From Exiguobacterium sp. AM39-5BH (GTDB lineage Bacteria > Bacillota > Bacilli > Exiguobacteriales > Exiguobacteriaceae): a stretch of DNA of 64,000 bases. The stretch spans positions 501,840 to 565,839 of the forward strand of contig NZ_QSGS01000001.1 in NCBI RefSeq assembly GCF_003467445.1, written 5' to 3'. Made by a program: the position numbers and the translations under genes. This document shows, in pieces, positions 47,671 to 56,837 of this stretch (the first letter of the stretch is position 1; every line of letters begins with the position of its first letter). Under the pieces are notes generated by a model. It did no database searches. It saw only the letters and a list, made by a program, of their open reading frames with translations, and was not told the origin of the DNA.

Positions 47671-47700
47671 ATTATATCCTGTCTGACTTCTGACATGCAA
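47671..47700 (-). promoter_or_regulatory. Promoter of the NCS2 permease gene
   Basis: Minus strand TTGCAT (47700-47695), 18-base spacer, TATAAT (47676-47671), about 55 bases before the ATG. Confidence 0.65.
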
Positions 47701-47818
47701 GATAATCTTGGTTCAAATCCATCTTTGGACCCAGTCATGAGACCCGTTCGGACGAAAGGTTCATTTTATAAAATAAGAACAAACGTTCCTGTTTTTAGCA
47801 TCTTTTTTGAAGGGAATC

Positions 47819-47827
47819 TGCTATAAT
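47819..47827 (+). promoter_or_regulatory. Extended -10 promoter of the small toxin-like gene
   Basis: TGCTATAAT is a perfect extended -10 element; no good -35. Transcription should start near 47834, giving a 65-base leader before the small ORF. Confidence 0.65.
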
Positions 47828-47898
47828 GAAGGAGCAGGTTAACGCAGCAATAGTGGGGTCAGCCGCCAAGTCCACAATGGAGGAAGGCGGTGGTGCGG

Positions 47899-48021
47899 AT
47901 GGAACAACTATGGACCTGGGTCGGCGACTATGTGATCGTCCCGATCCTCGCTCCGATTATCGTTCACTTGGTGTTATACCAAACATCCGATCGTGCAACG
48001 TCTGAACGCACAAAAAAATGA
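47899..48021 (+). CDS. Candidate type I toxin peptide (Fst/Ldr-like)
   Basis: A 40-residue peptide, MEQLWTWVGDYVIVPILAPI followed by IVHLVLYQTSDRATSERTKK: a single membrane helix (about 11-28) and a charged tail. The I-x-API-x-V core is like Fst/Ldr toxins, which insert in the membrane. The ribosome site GGAGG is 47879-47883, and two GTG codons (47890, 47893) in frame are alternative starts. Its stop codon lies in a terminator hairpin whose opposite strand ends an antisense transcript. The leader CCGCC (from 47863) can pair with GGCGG (47886-47890), placing the ribosome site in the loop. Toxicity is inferred from architecture only. Confidence 0.6.
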   Translation: MEQLWTWVGDYVIVPILAPIIVHLVLYQTSDRATSERTKK

Positions 48022-48141
48022 CCCCCTCGGCGCAATGAGATGGGTCACTTTCTGATTCACTAACCATTGTGGCGGCTGGGCCACTCTTGAAGTGGTAGCC
48101 TGTGAGCCAGAGGCCGGTGTGTCCAGCACCGGTCTCTTTCT
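48012..48141 (-). ncRNA. Candidate antisense antitoxin RNA
   Basis: Minus-strand extended -10 TGGTATGAT (at 48156-48148) with a weak CTGAAA -35 predicts a start near 48141. The transcript of about 130 bases ends at the TGACCC / GGGTCA hairpin with a seven-T tail (48018-48012), overlapping the 3' end of the toxin-like gene. It contains GACCGGTGCTGGACACACCGGCC-type hairpins and CAGCCGCCACAATGG, a near copy of the toxin leader. This convergent, tail-to-tail layout matches type I toxin-antitoxin loci. Confidence 0.55.
48019..48047. terminator. Shared terminator of toxin-like mRNA and antisense RNA
   Basis: TGACCC (48019-48024) pairs with GGGTCA (48042-48047). The minus direction has seven T residues after it; the plus direction only CTTTCTG, so plus transcripts may read on to the next hairpin at 48285. 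Confidence 0.75.
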
Positions 48142-48284
48142 ACTTGCATCATACCATACTTGAACGCATTTTTCAGTAACAGAAACGCGAAAATGGTGAA
48201 GTTGACGTGACGAATGATATCTGGGCGCCAGACATCGATCCGAGAGCAAGCTTCTTGATTGATTGTTCAACAGTTCGAGGCAGA

Positions 48285-48306
48285 GCAAAGCGCTTTGCCT
48301 TTTTTA
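48285..48306 (+). terminator. Orphan intrinsic terminator
   Basis: GCAAAGCGCTTTGC perfect palindrome followed by CTTTTTT. No other gene ends nearby, so it may end read-through transcripts of the toxin-like gene. Confidence 0.75.
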
Positions 48307-48390
48307 AATTTCATTTATGACTCCTTTAAGAATTCTTTAAATCTGCCATCTACACTGAAGACAGTTCAAATTCTTAGGAGGTTTATTCCC

Positions 48391-48480
48391 ATGTATAATC
48401 AGAATTATTCAGTTATGTTCACAATCATTCTCCTAAAAGCCTCTTCTAATGCTGTTCATGAAAAAGCGTGGCCTGTGTGA
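48391..48480 (+). CDS. Possible 29-residue peptide
   Basis: ATG 48391 with a strong TTAGGAGG ribosome site eight bases before it. Reads MYNQNYSVMFTIILLKASSN then AVHEKAWPV. A hydrophobic middle, no family. The stop lies in the loop of a strong hairpin (AAAAAGCGTGGC 48461-48472 / GCCACGCTTTTT 48490-48501), so gene and terminator overlap. It might be a real peptide or a leader of a lost gene. Confidence 0.35.
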   Translation: MYNQNYSVMFTIILLKASSNAVHEKAWPV

Positions 48481-48501
48481 CCTACACGTGCCACGCTTTT
48501 T
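48461..48501 (+). terminator. Intrinsic terminator overlapping the small peptide gene
   Basis: 12-base perfect stem AAAAAGCGTGGC / GCCACGCTTTTT with a 17-base loop containing TGA. Confidence 0.85.
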
Positions 48502-48606
48502 CGCATTTACTCAACTTCAAGCGTATGTCGGAGCGAGCGACTCAAACCGATTTAAAAAGATGAGCCCAATCGCAACACGCGAGTGGGCTCGTCAAGAATC
48601 GGGCCG

Positions 48607-50108
48607 TTAGCCCGGTGTTTTCATATCTTCCTCTACTGTATAGCGAGAAAACCACTTCAACATGGCATCCGCTTCTTGCTTCGGGATGTCCTCGATCAGT
48701 TCATGCGATAAGACACCACGCGTCGAAAACAAGACGTTACAGACATTGAGCGTCGCTGGAGTGGCGTCTGTGTCACTTGTATCTGTTCGATTCGCGGCTT
48801 GTCCGTCAAGAACGACGTGACATTGAAGGCACCGGTCCGTAATTCGATGAAGCGACCGTTCCGGGCGTAGCGTGTCGTCATATAGCTTAACAGGCGGCCG
48901 CCAATGATGATGGCCCACAGCAGAATGAGCCACCAAGCGTAATCGCGGAAGAAATACAGCACGACACCCGAGACGATAAGTCCGACCCAGCTGATGCGTA
49001 GCAGCTTGACCCAAAGGGAACGCTTCGGCAAACGATACAGCGTTTCAGACCAGGCGAACTGGTCGAAGTGCTCGTTCAACACATTCATCGCCCGCTCCCG
49101 TTTCACGAACGGGAGGATCGTCGACGACTCATTCTTCAACTCATCCATCGTCCCGGCTGCGACGAGTTCGACGCCGACGATATTAAACCAGCGCCGGATG
49201 AACGTCTCTTTGATGCGGACCGCTTGTATCTTCTCATACGGAATCTCTTTAGCGGACCGGTTGAGTAATCCCTTCTCGACGCGGATGCGGTCACCGCGTC
49301 GTTCTAGCCGGAAGTTCCCATACTTCAAGAAGTTGATGACCATGCCGATGACGACCGACAACATCAGGATCGACAAGACGAGCAGGCCGATGGCGATGAT
49401 CGACGCGTGGACGACCCAATCGCCGATCGTATCGAACGTCCCGTCGAGATTGATGAAGTCATCGATGGACGAGATGATCGTCGAGGCGACCGGGAAGATG
49501 GCGAACACCGACAGTGACGTCAACGAGGCGATGATGATCTCTCGGGTCGAGAGGGCGTACAATAAACGACTCGTCGGTTTTTCAATCGTCACCGGTGTTT
49601 CGGTCACGTCCGTCTCCCCTTCTACCGGTACGTCGGTCTCGGTCTTGCGGTGACGGACCTGGTCGAGGATGTCTTCCAGCCTTTTTGCCTCATTCGGGAA
49701 GACGCCAGCCAATTTGAACGAGGCGTCGTCACTGTTCGCGTTCGTATCGAACGTTAATTCGACGACACCGAGCAGCCGGTACAAAAATGGGCTGTTCGAG
49801 TGGACGCTCTGAATCTTATAGAGCGGCAATGACTTTTCTTTCTTGATCCAGTTACCGTCGATGACATATACCGTCTTCTCGTCGAGCGCATAACGGAAGT
49901 TGAGCCAGCCGAAGAACTTCTGTAAAATATCGAGTCCGAGGAACAGCAGAATCCCGACCCGCAGGATGATGCCGAACGTCGAGCTCCAGTCATTGTTGAT
50001 GACGAACAACAACACGAGCGGGATGATGAACGACTTGATGACCTCTAAGACACGCAACAGTAAGACGCGACTCGGTAGTCGATGCCACGTGAGGGCGGCT
50101 TCCGTCAT
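48607..50108 (-). pseudogene. ydbT: YdbT-like PH-domain membrane protein, frameshift near 3' end
   Basis: From ATG 50108: about six helices interleaved with bPH_2 (DUF304) domains, for example LDEKTVYVIDGNWIKKEKSLPLYKIQSVHSNSPFLYRLLGVVELTFDT and RIRVEKGLLNRSAKEIPYEKIQAVRIKETFIRRWFNIVGVELV. The third PH domain runs to IEQIQVTQTPLQRR, where the frame breaks near 48753. The other frame supplies LNVCNVLFSTRGVLSHELIEDIPKQEADAMLKWFSRYTVEED. Restored length is about 500 residues. With YdbS it belongs to an envelope system linked in Bacillus to resistance against antimicrobial peptides. Overlaps ydbS by 4 bases. Confidence 0.87.
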
Positions 50109-50614
50109 ATGACATCCTCCTCCTCGATGCGGGCATACACCGCAATCTGTTCCCGGAGTGACTTCGCAAACGATTCTTCGATCGCGTAGATGTCGTGTGA
50201 CCCGGCAGCCGTTCCGATGGTGATTGTCTGCAAGCCGTACTTTCGTAGCAGCGGTCCCTGCTGGGCGTGGACGTATTGGACTTTCGTCATCGGGATCAAG
50301 ACGTCGTGCGTCGTGATGATGCCGTGATGCAGGCGAATCTCGAGTGGTTTCACGTCATACGTGAACCGCTCTTGCTTCCACTTTTGGAAGACGACGATGT
50401 CGATCATACTATAGATGAGGTCGATGGCGAGCAAAGCGTACATCGTATATTGCAGCCATGTCGGCCAGTCAAAATAAAGCGCGGCGGCAACGAGCCCCCC
50501 TGTGATGACAAGCCCGACGAGGTAAAAGATGGCGCTCGACAGTCGGAACACGGTACGTGCCTCGATTGGCAGTGTGCCGCTGAATGTTGTCGGTGTTGTT
50601 TCTATGTCTGACAT
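50105..50614 (-). CDS. ydbS: YdbS-like PH-domain membrane protein
   Basis: 169 residues. Two membrane helices (about 28-72) followed by a bacterial PH domain (QERFTYDVKPLEIRLHHGIITTHDVLIPMTKVQYVHAQQGPLLRKYGLQTITIGTAAG). Always paired with a YdbT protein, as here. Integral membrane, cytoplasmic PH domain. Confidence 0.88.
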   Translation of the reverse strand: MSDIETTPTTFSGTLPIEARTVFRLSSAIFYLVGLVITGGLVAAALYFDWPTWLQYTMYALLAIDLIYSMIDIVVFQKWKQERFTYDVKPLEIRLHHGIITTHDVLIPMTKVQYVHAQQGPLLRKYGLQTITIGTAAGSHDIYAIEESFAKSLREQIAVYARIEEEDVI

Positions 50615-50688
50615 TGGTGTTTCCCCCTAACGATTCGGAGCATGTGTCCGTTCTACCTCTAGTATACGGCGCACCACCTAAAAAAGTT

Positions 50689-51360
50689 TCAAATTGAGGT
50701 CGGGAAACTGTTCAACTGCACGCTCATCAATTTAAACCGCGGTCTGTCTTCTGGTTCGACTTGCTGGATAAGACGGTCGAGTGCGGCAACGCCTTCCTCC
50801 TGTAGCGCAGCGTCCAGATGACCGGTCAGTTTAATCGATGCGAACGCACTCGACATGACGGTGACATCACAGTCGAATCCGTATTCATATGTCACCCAGT
50901 CGTCAGGGCTCGATAGATCCCGCTCCATCCAGCCTGAAACGATGTCGTACGCACCGACGAGGAAATCGATGTCCCGTTCTTTTCGGATCACGTCCTCAAA
51001 CATCACAAGCACGTCGGCGCCTTCATCACTGCCGAACGGACTGTACTCATCCGTGCAATCCAAGTAGAAGTCCTCCTGAAAATGAGCATTGAACCGAGGA
51101 TGTGCGGTGAGTTGGTCGGGACCGACTTCCGGGTCGTCGACGTAAATCAAGTCGTCCCAATCGACCTCGGTTTCGACGTACCCTTTCCGAAGTTTCTGAC
51201 GAATCAGCTTGTCTGCTTCCTTAAGGCAATCGTCTTCGTCTTCGAACGATTTAATTTGGACTTTGCCGATTGTGCCGAGCTTTCCATACTGGACGACAAA
51301 CTCGTCTTTGCCGACGCGGATGTTCCAAAACTTTGTCGTATGTTGTAAGTAAGTCTGCAT
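50689..51360 (-). CDS. WGR domain protein
   Basis: 223 residues, ribosome site AAGGAGAACAAG. A WGR domain at 1-60 (TKFWNIRVGKDEFVVQYGKLGTIGKVQIKSF, ADKLIRQKLRKGY). The remainder, with DDLIYVDDPEVG and YLDCTDEYSPFGSDEGADVLVMFEDVIRKE, resembles a MolR/Bacillus DUF-type helical extension. WGR domains bind nucleic acid-linked or protein partners; function unknown. The last residues (MSVQLNSFPTSI) may come from a shifted frame: the adjacent frame reads VEQFPDLNLKLF to a stop at 50681. Confidence 0.75.
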   Translation of the reverse strand: MQTYLQHTTKFWNIRVGKDEFVVQYGKLGTIGKVQIKSFEDEDDCLKEADKLIRQKLRKGYVETEVDWDDLIYVDDPEVGPDQLTAHPRFNAHFQEDFYLDCTDEYSPFGSDEGADVLVMFEDVIRKERDIDFLVGAYDIVSGWMERDLSSPDDWVTYEYGFDCDVTVMSSAFASIKLTGHLDAALQEEGVAALDRLIQQVEPEDRPRFKLMSVQLNSFPTSI

Positions 51361-51400
51361 CTTGTTCTCCTTATGTAATGACTTAGCTTAAGTATACAAA

Positions 51401-51420
51401 AAACCGCTCGAGAGCGGTTT
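51401..51420 (-). terminator. Terminator of the ArAE gene
   Basis: AAACCGCTC / GAGCGGTTT with GA loop; T-tail on the minus strand. Confidence 0.85.
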
Positions 51421-52510
51421 AGTCTTCAAAGAACCATTTCTTGCGTGGCTCCACTTTCAAATTGTCTCCGTGTTTCTTCATCTCGGTGATGAGGTAGCGT
51501 TCGAGCTCGTTCATCGCCTTGACCCAATCCGTCATCGTCGCGACGAGCGGAACGACGGTCAAGATGAGGTCTTCCTCTTCATCCCGCATCTTCTCAATCA
51601 TCAACTTCGCAAAATCGAAGTTCTCATGAATCAAATCCTCTTCCCGGTCAATGATATGCTCGTTCTCTAATTCATAAGCCGAGAATAGGCGCTCATGCCG
51701 CCTGAGCAAGTGCCGCATATGACGCATCAGTTCGTCCTCGAGCTGTGGAGGCAGGTGTTCGAGTGTCAGAAAATCGTCATGCAGCTTGTCGAGCACGTGG
51801 ATGGCGGCACTGTTCGTATCGATCATCTTTGACTTCAAGACGGCCCGGCGATAAATCGGCGTCTTCTTCTCGAGCCAACGGTTGGCCTTAATCTCTTCTT
51901 CAAAGAAATCATACGTCGTCTTTGAGCCTCGATGTTTCTTTTTCGTCTCCTCGAGTGACTCGAACGACGAGCGCCCTCCTTCTGTTTCCGAGAACAGACG
52001 GGCAATGCGGACGGCCATTTGGAAGACGGTCGTAATCTCGTCCTCGAGCTTCCGTTCATAGCGTGGTGGGAACAAGAGCGCGTTGACGAGAAGTGCCACC
52101 GTGATCCCCATCATGATGAGCAAGTAACGTTCCCCAGCGAACATCCAGACGGGCATGTCCGATTGGCTCGCCCCTTCCATGATCAGAATCGTCGTCAAGA
52201 TGACGGTCCGGGTCGTCGACTCGAGGTTCAAGAAGAGGAGGATCGAGATGGCGATGATGATGACGACGCCGATGGCGATTGGTGTCGGGTTCGGCGTCAA
52301 CATCAACGAGAAGACGGCGAGTAAAGCCCCGATCAAGTTCCCTTTTAGTTCTTCTAATAGCCGGACACCCGTCTGATAGACGGACGGCAACAACGCGAGC
52401 GAGGCCGCAAGTGCCGGTACGACGATCTGTTGAAATTGAAATGCCTCGGCGATAAGCAATACCAAGGCGACGGATATCCCGGTCTTAATTGTTCTAGCTC
52501 CAAATCTCAT
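51419..52510 (-). CDS. Aromatic acid exporter family protein (ArAE_1)
   Basis: 363 residues. Five to six N-terminal helices (TIKTGISVALVLLIAEAFQF, LPSVYQTGVRLLEELKGNLIGALLA, VVIIIAISILLFL) and a long coiled C-terminal cytoplasmic domain (EIKANRWLEKKTPIYRRAVLKSKMIDTNSAAIHVLDKLHDDF), the ArAE_1/DUF939 layout (YqjA-like). The only good ribosome site, GGGAGG, is 23 bases before the ATG, with a perfect palindrome CGGTGTCGACACCG between; folding it would bring the two together. Confidence 0.85.
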   Translation of the reverse strand: MRFGARTIKTGISVALVLLIAEAFQFQQIVVPALAASLALLPSVYQTGVRLLEELKGNLIGALLAVFSLMLTPNPTPIAIGVVIIIAISILLFLNLESTTRTVILTTILIMEGASQSDMPVWMFAGERYLLIMMGITVALLVNALLFPPRYERKLEDEITTVFQMAVRIARLFSETEGGRSSFESLEETKKKHRGSKTTYDFFEEEIKANRWLEKKTPIYRRAVLKSKMIDTNSAAIHVLDKLHDDFLTLEHLPPQLEDELMRHMRHLLRRHERLFSAYELENEHIIDREEDLIHENFDFAKLMIEKMRDEEEDLILTVVPLVATMTDWVKAMNELERYLITEMKKHGDNLKVEPRKKWFFED

Positions 52511-52684
52511 GCGGTGTCGACACCGAAGTGTCTTCCTCCCTTATACACGTCTTAAGTTTTTGTATCCTACTTGCCATGCCCTGAAACCTCACAACATTTC
52601 AAGCCGTTGTCCCCTGTTTCGAGAGCGCTTCCGTGGTATGATGGCGTTGGATATTTTCTTTAATCTTGATGGGGAGGGGTTTAC

Positions 52685-53305
52685 TTGTCAACCATTGCTT
52701 TATTTGGAGGGAGCGGCCGCACGGGGATGCGGTTGCTCGAACGTTTATTAGAAGACGGACACGACGTCCGACTGTTGTCACGTCGCGAGGTCGAACCGAG
52801 GGATCGTTTCACGGTCATCATTGGTGACGCGACCGATGCGGATGCCATCGCAGAAACGGTGAAATCGGCCGACGTCGTCATGTCGGCGCTCGGCACCGAT
52901 AAGCAGGACGTCTTGTCCCGCTTCACGCCGCTCATCATCTCAGCGATGCAAGCAGCCGGGGTCACGCGCATCTTGACGGTCGGGACGGCCGGCATCTTGC
53001 AGGCACACAATTCCGATCACTATCGCTTCGAGACGCGAGAATCGAAACGTTCGATGACGACCGCGGCCGAGGATCATGCCCGAGCCTATGAACTGCTCGA
53101 CGCGTCGAACCTCGACTACACAATCGTCTGCCCGACCCAATTGATTGAAGACGCGTCCGTCGGGAACATCGTCATCACAGCTGACGTGCTCGGGACGCAG
53201 AACTCGGGACCGATTTCGCGTGACGACGTGGCCGAGCTCGTCATTCAAGCCTGGAAAAACAACTCATATCGTAGACACCGCGTCGGCATCACGACGGAAT
53301 CATAA
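52685..53305 (+). CDS. NAD(P)-binding atypical SDR (NmrA/BVR-B-like)
   Basis: 206 residues from TTG 52685 behind GGGGAGGGG. Rossmann motif IALFGGSGRTGMRLLERLLEDGHDV, then VIIGDATDADAIAETVKSADVVMSALG and LDYTIVCPTQLIEDA. This is the anti-SDR/NAD(P)H-binding family; members are flavin reductases or redox sensors. No active-site Tyr-Lys pair is evident. Confidence 0.85.
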   Translation: MSTIALFGGSGRTGMRLLERLLEDGHDVRLLSRREVEPRDRFTVIIGDATDADAIAETVKSADVVMSALGTDKQDVLSRFTPLIISAMQAAGVTRILTVGTAGILQAHNSDHYRFETRESKRSMTTAAEDHARAYELLDASNLDYTIVCPTQLIEDASVGNIVITADVLGTQNSGPISRDDVAELVIQAWKNNSYRRHRVGITTES

Positions 53306-53322
53306 GTAGGGGATGGGGATTT

Positions 53323-56300
53323 ATGAACGAACAACGCATGCGCCTCGCGCAATTGACCGACGTATTTGACACGCAAGCTGAGACAGAGTCGGCCCGTCTT
53401 GCCAAGACCGCACTCCGAAAAGTGACACAAAACGAGATTTGGATCGCGGTCTGTGGTCATTTCTCGGCCGGTAAGTCGACACTTCTCAACAATTGGCTCG
53501 GGGACGGTGTGTTACCGACGAGCCCGATTCCGACGAGTGCGAATATCGTGACGCTTCGACAAGGGGAAATCGAGGCATCCGTCGCCGTCAACGATACAGA
53601 TTGGATTCGACTCGCGCCGGATGAGCTCGACCGTTTGAGCGACTACTGCAAAATCGAAGAGATTAAAGAAGTCGAGTACGCCCTGCCCCGCTTCCCGTTC
53701 GGAAGCGACGTCGTCCTCATGGACACGCCCGGAATCGACTCGACCGATGAACGGCACCGTCAAGCGACGGAACGCTCGCTCTTCCTCGCCGACCATCTGT
53801 TCTTCATGATGGACTACAATCACGTCCAATCCGAACAAAACATCAAACTGATGAAACAGTTCAGCGCCGAAGGACGTCCCTACTCGATCATTATCAACCA
53901 AATCGATAAGCACGATGAAGGAGAGCTTCCATTCAGCACGTTCAAGCGTTCGCTCGAGACCGCCTTCACCCGTCACGCCATCAATCCGGACGATATGTTC
54001 TACATCTCGCTCCGTGAGCTCAATCACCCGGAAAATGAGGTCGAACGCCTCCGGACGTACGTCCAAACCGTCATCGACGCCGCGCGGGAACATGCGGAAG
54101 CACGCGCCGACTTGCTCGTCGACACGTTGCTCGCCCGGTCCACTGGTGCGCACGACGCGCTCCTGAACGAGTTGCCGGTCATCGAGAAGCAGCCGACGGA
54201 GATTCAAGCCCGCCTGCAACGTCTCGACAAAAAATCGATATGGCTCACCGCGTTCCGCCGCGAGTTCTTCAAACACCAGACACCGATCGTCGCGAGCGCG
54301 CCGATCATGAACTACGAGTTCCGCGAACTGTTGCGGAACTATCTCGAGAGTTGTGCGCCGGAGTTCAAGGTCGGCCTCTTCTTTTCAAAAGACAAGACGC
54401 GCCAGGAACGGCTGCGTCGCGAAGACATCGCCGTCAAGGAATTCAACCGGTTGATTGATACGAACCTCGCCCCACTCGATCAAGTACGCCGAAGACATCG
54501 TCCGCGATTTGAAACTGCCCGAGGCGATTTTGTCACGTCCGGATACGTTACCGACCGCACCGAGCACGCTCATCAGTGACCAAGTGAAGTCCGGCGCATC
54601 GCTCAGCGGTGACACGGTGCTTCAATTCAGCCGCGACATCGAGTCGGCCCTCGCCTCTTGGGTGACGAGAGTGTCCGAACCGTGGGTCACGTCCGTCGAA
54701 ACGTATCTTGAGGCCGAAGGCAAAGACCGAATCCATGCCACCGAGACCGAGCAAGACGAATTGTATGACATGCTCGACACGTTGGCGCTACAACGTCAGC
54801 TGGCCGAAAAGAGAGACGAGCTCACCCATTACACGACACGTGACCTCTCGGATTCGCGTTTGACGGACCTTGAGACCCGTCACTACGTCACGGCCGACCA
54901 ATTACCGCAGAAACAAGTCGAACATCAGCAACAAGAAGTTGCTTCGACCTCGCTTTTTGTGGATGATATTACTGCTTTGTCTTTTGATTTTTTGTATGAA
55001 TATGCGGTATGTGAAATATTAGAGTACCATCCGTTATTCAAGTCACGCGTCAAATCGCTCCGTCATAAATTGGCCCGGGCCGAATCCGAGACGTACACGC
55101 TCGCCATCTTCGGGGCGTTCTCGTCCGGCAAATCGTCGACGTTGAACGCGTTGCTCGGTGAGACGGTGCTCCCGACGTCACCGAACCCACTGACGGCGTC
55201 GATCACGAAAATCGTGCCGCCGAACGGCCGTGCCAACAAGAGCGCGTTGATCACGTTCAAGACACGTGCCGAACTCGAGGCCGAGCTGAACGGTTACGGG
55301 GCGTCACTCGACGCACTTCATCTCGACCACCCGTTCGTCAACGCTGTCAAGAACGCTCCTCTGTCCTATCTCGGTAGCCAGGAGACGGTCGACTATGACA
55401 CGTTCTGCTCGTTCGTCACGGAGGAAGAGAAGAGCTGTATCGTCAAAGAGATTGAGCTCGCCATCGACTCCCCTTGGGCCGAGCGCGGCATCATCTTCGT
55501 CGACACGCCGGGTGCCGACTCGCAGTTCAACCGTCATAGCGAGGTGCAGTTCGGCTATATGCGTGACGCCGATGCTGTTTTATTTGTGACGTACTACAAT
55601 CACGCTTTCGCCGAGGCCGACCGTGAACTCGTCATCCAGCTCGGACGGGTCCAAGGGACAGGTGACCATCACATGTTCTTCCTCGTCAACGCATCCGATT
55701 TGGCGGCCGATGAGATGGAACGGCTTGCCGTCACTGATTATGTGTCGAACCAGTTGACGAAGCTCGGTGTCCGTCATCCGACGGTGCTACCGATTTCGAG
55801 CCGGAACGCCATCCAAGGCACGGACGCAGGATTCGAACGATTCTCGGCCAAGCTTGAGCAATTCGTCGACCACGATTTGCGTCAGGCGAACGCGGTCCGC
55901 ATCAAAGACGAGACAGAAGCCCTCGTCGCCGCGTTCGAGGACGTTGTACGCGAGGCCGAAGCGGATGCGAGCGTCAAGGCGGCCCGCCGTGACAAGCTCG
56001 AACAAGTACGCACGTCTGACAATCGTCTCAACGTCACGACGCTCGAAGACCCATTCAAGCGCGAGACGGACGAGCTGCTCGCTCACCTCGAGACTCGCTC
56101 GCTCCTCCGGCTGTCGGACTTCGTCAAAGAGACGTTCCACCCGGTCGAGGTCGATGGGTCGAAAGCGAGCCTCGAGCGCGCCCTCACCCGGACGCTCGAC
56201 AAGTATGCGTATGACATCCATCAAGAGTTGCAAGTGTTCCAATATCGACTCGAGCGCTTCTTGAAACGAGAGACGGAACGCTTGATCGAGCGCGAGACGC

Positions 56301-56701
56301 TCAAACTGCGTCCGCTCCTGCCGACGTTGTCGTTCGAAGATGACATCGACATCGATTGGCTCCGCGACGCCGTCGACCCAATCACGTTCGAGGCGGCCCC
56401 TTTCCGTCCAGTCTTGAAGCACTATAAGAATGCGAACCAGTTCTTCGAAGGCGATGGCCGGACGAAGTTGCGCGACGACTTGAGCGCCCTGTTGAAGACG
56501 GCAGTGCGTGAACAGCTCGCGCACGTCGGAAATAATCAAGTCGAACGGACGGCGACGCACCTTGCCACGCTCGAGACGACGCTCAGCCAGGACTGGGACC
56601 GTGAAGTGAACGACCTCGTCGCCGGTGAATTGAGCGTGCTCTCGGACGGACAATCGTTCCAAGACATGACACAGCGCCTCGCTGCGCTCAGAAAGGACTG
56701 A
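53323..56701 (+). pseudogene. dynA: Double dynamin-like GTPase (DynA), frameshifted
   Basis: Two dynamin modules in one gene. Module 1: GHFSAGKSTLLNNW, PTSPIPTSANI, DTPGIDSTDERH, NQIDKHDEG. Module 2: GAFSSGKSSTLNALLG, PTSPNPLTASI, DTPGADSQFNRH, NASDLAADE. The frame breaks near 54476 (NRLIDTNLAPLD to IKYAEDIVRDLKLPEAILS); one indel restores about 1125 residues, close to B. subtilis DynA (1193). DynA fuses and protects membranes against pores, antibiotics and phage. Codons 54955-55020 (SLFVDDITALSFDFLYEYA) are much more AT-rich than the rest. Confidence 0.92.
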
Positions 56702-56705
56702 ACGC

Positions 56706-56804
56706 ATGGGTTCCTTGTTGCTCGTCGGATTGATTCCGGCCGTCATCATGACGGTCGCACTCGGCTTGTTTATCCGCCATCTGTATTTAAATAAAGAATC
56801 TTAA
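56706..56804 (+). CDS. Small single-pass membrane protein
   Basis: 32 residues, MGSLLLVGLIPAVIMTVALG then LFIRHLYLNKES, 4 bases after dynA with AAGGACTGAACGC before it. One hydrophobic helix and a short basic tail. Its position suggests a DynA partner. Its stop is adjacent to a strong palindromic terminator. Too short for certainty. Confidence 0.5.
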   Translation: MGSLLLVGLIPAVIMTVALGLFIRHLYLNKES

Positions 56805-56837
56805 AAATCCTCGAGCGCGCGCTCGAGGATTTTTTTA
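56803..56837. terminator. Bidirectional terminator
   Basis: Perfect palindrome AAAATCCTCGAGCGC and its complement, flanked by A and T runs. Confidence 0.93.

Noticed and set aside
47613..47830. Purine riboswitch upstream of the NCS2 permease
   Set aside because: The region lacks the purine-aptamer core (TATAATcc...TATGG...GTTTCTACC), and an ordinary promoter lies 55 bases from the ATG.
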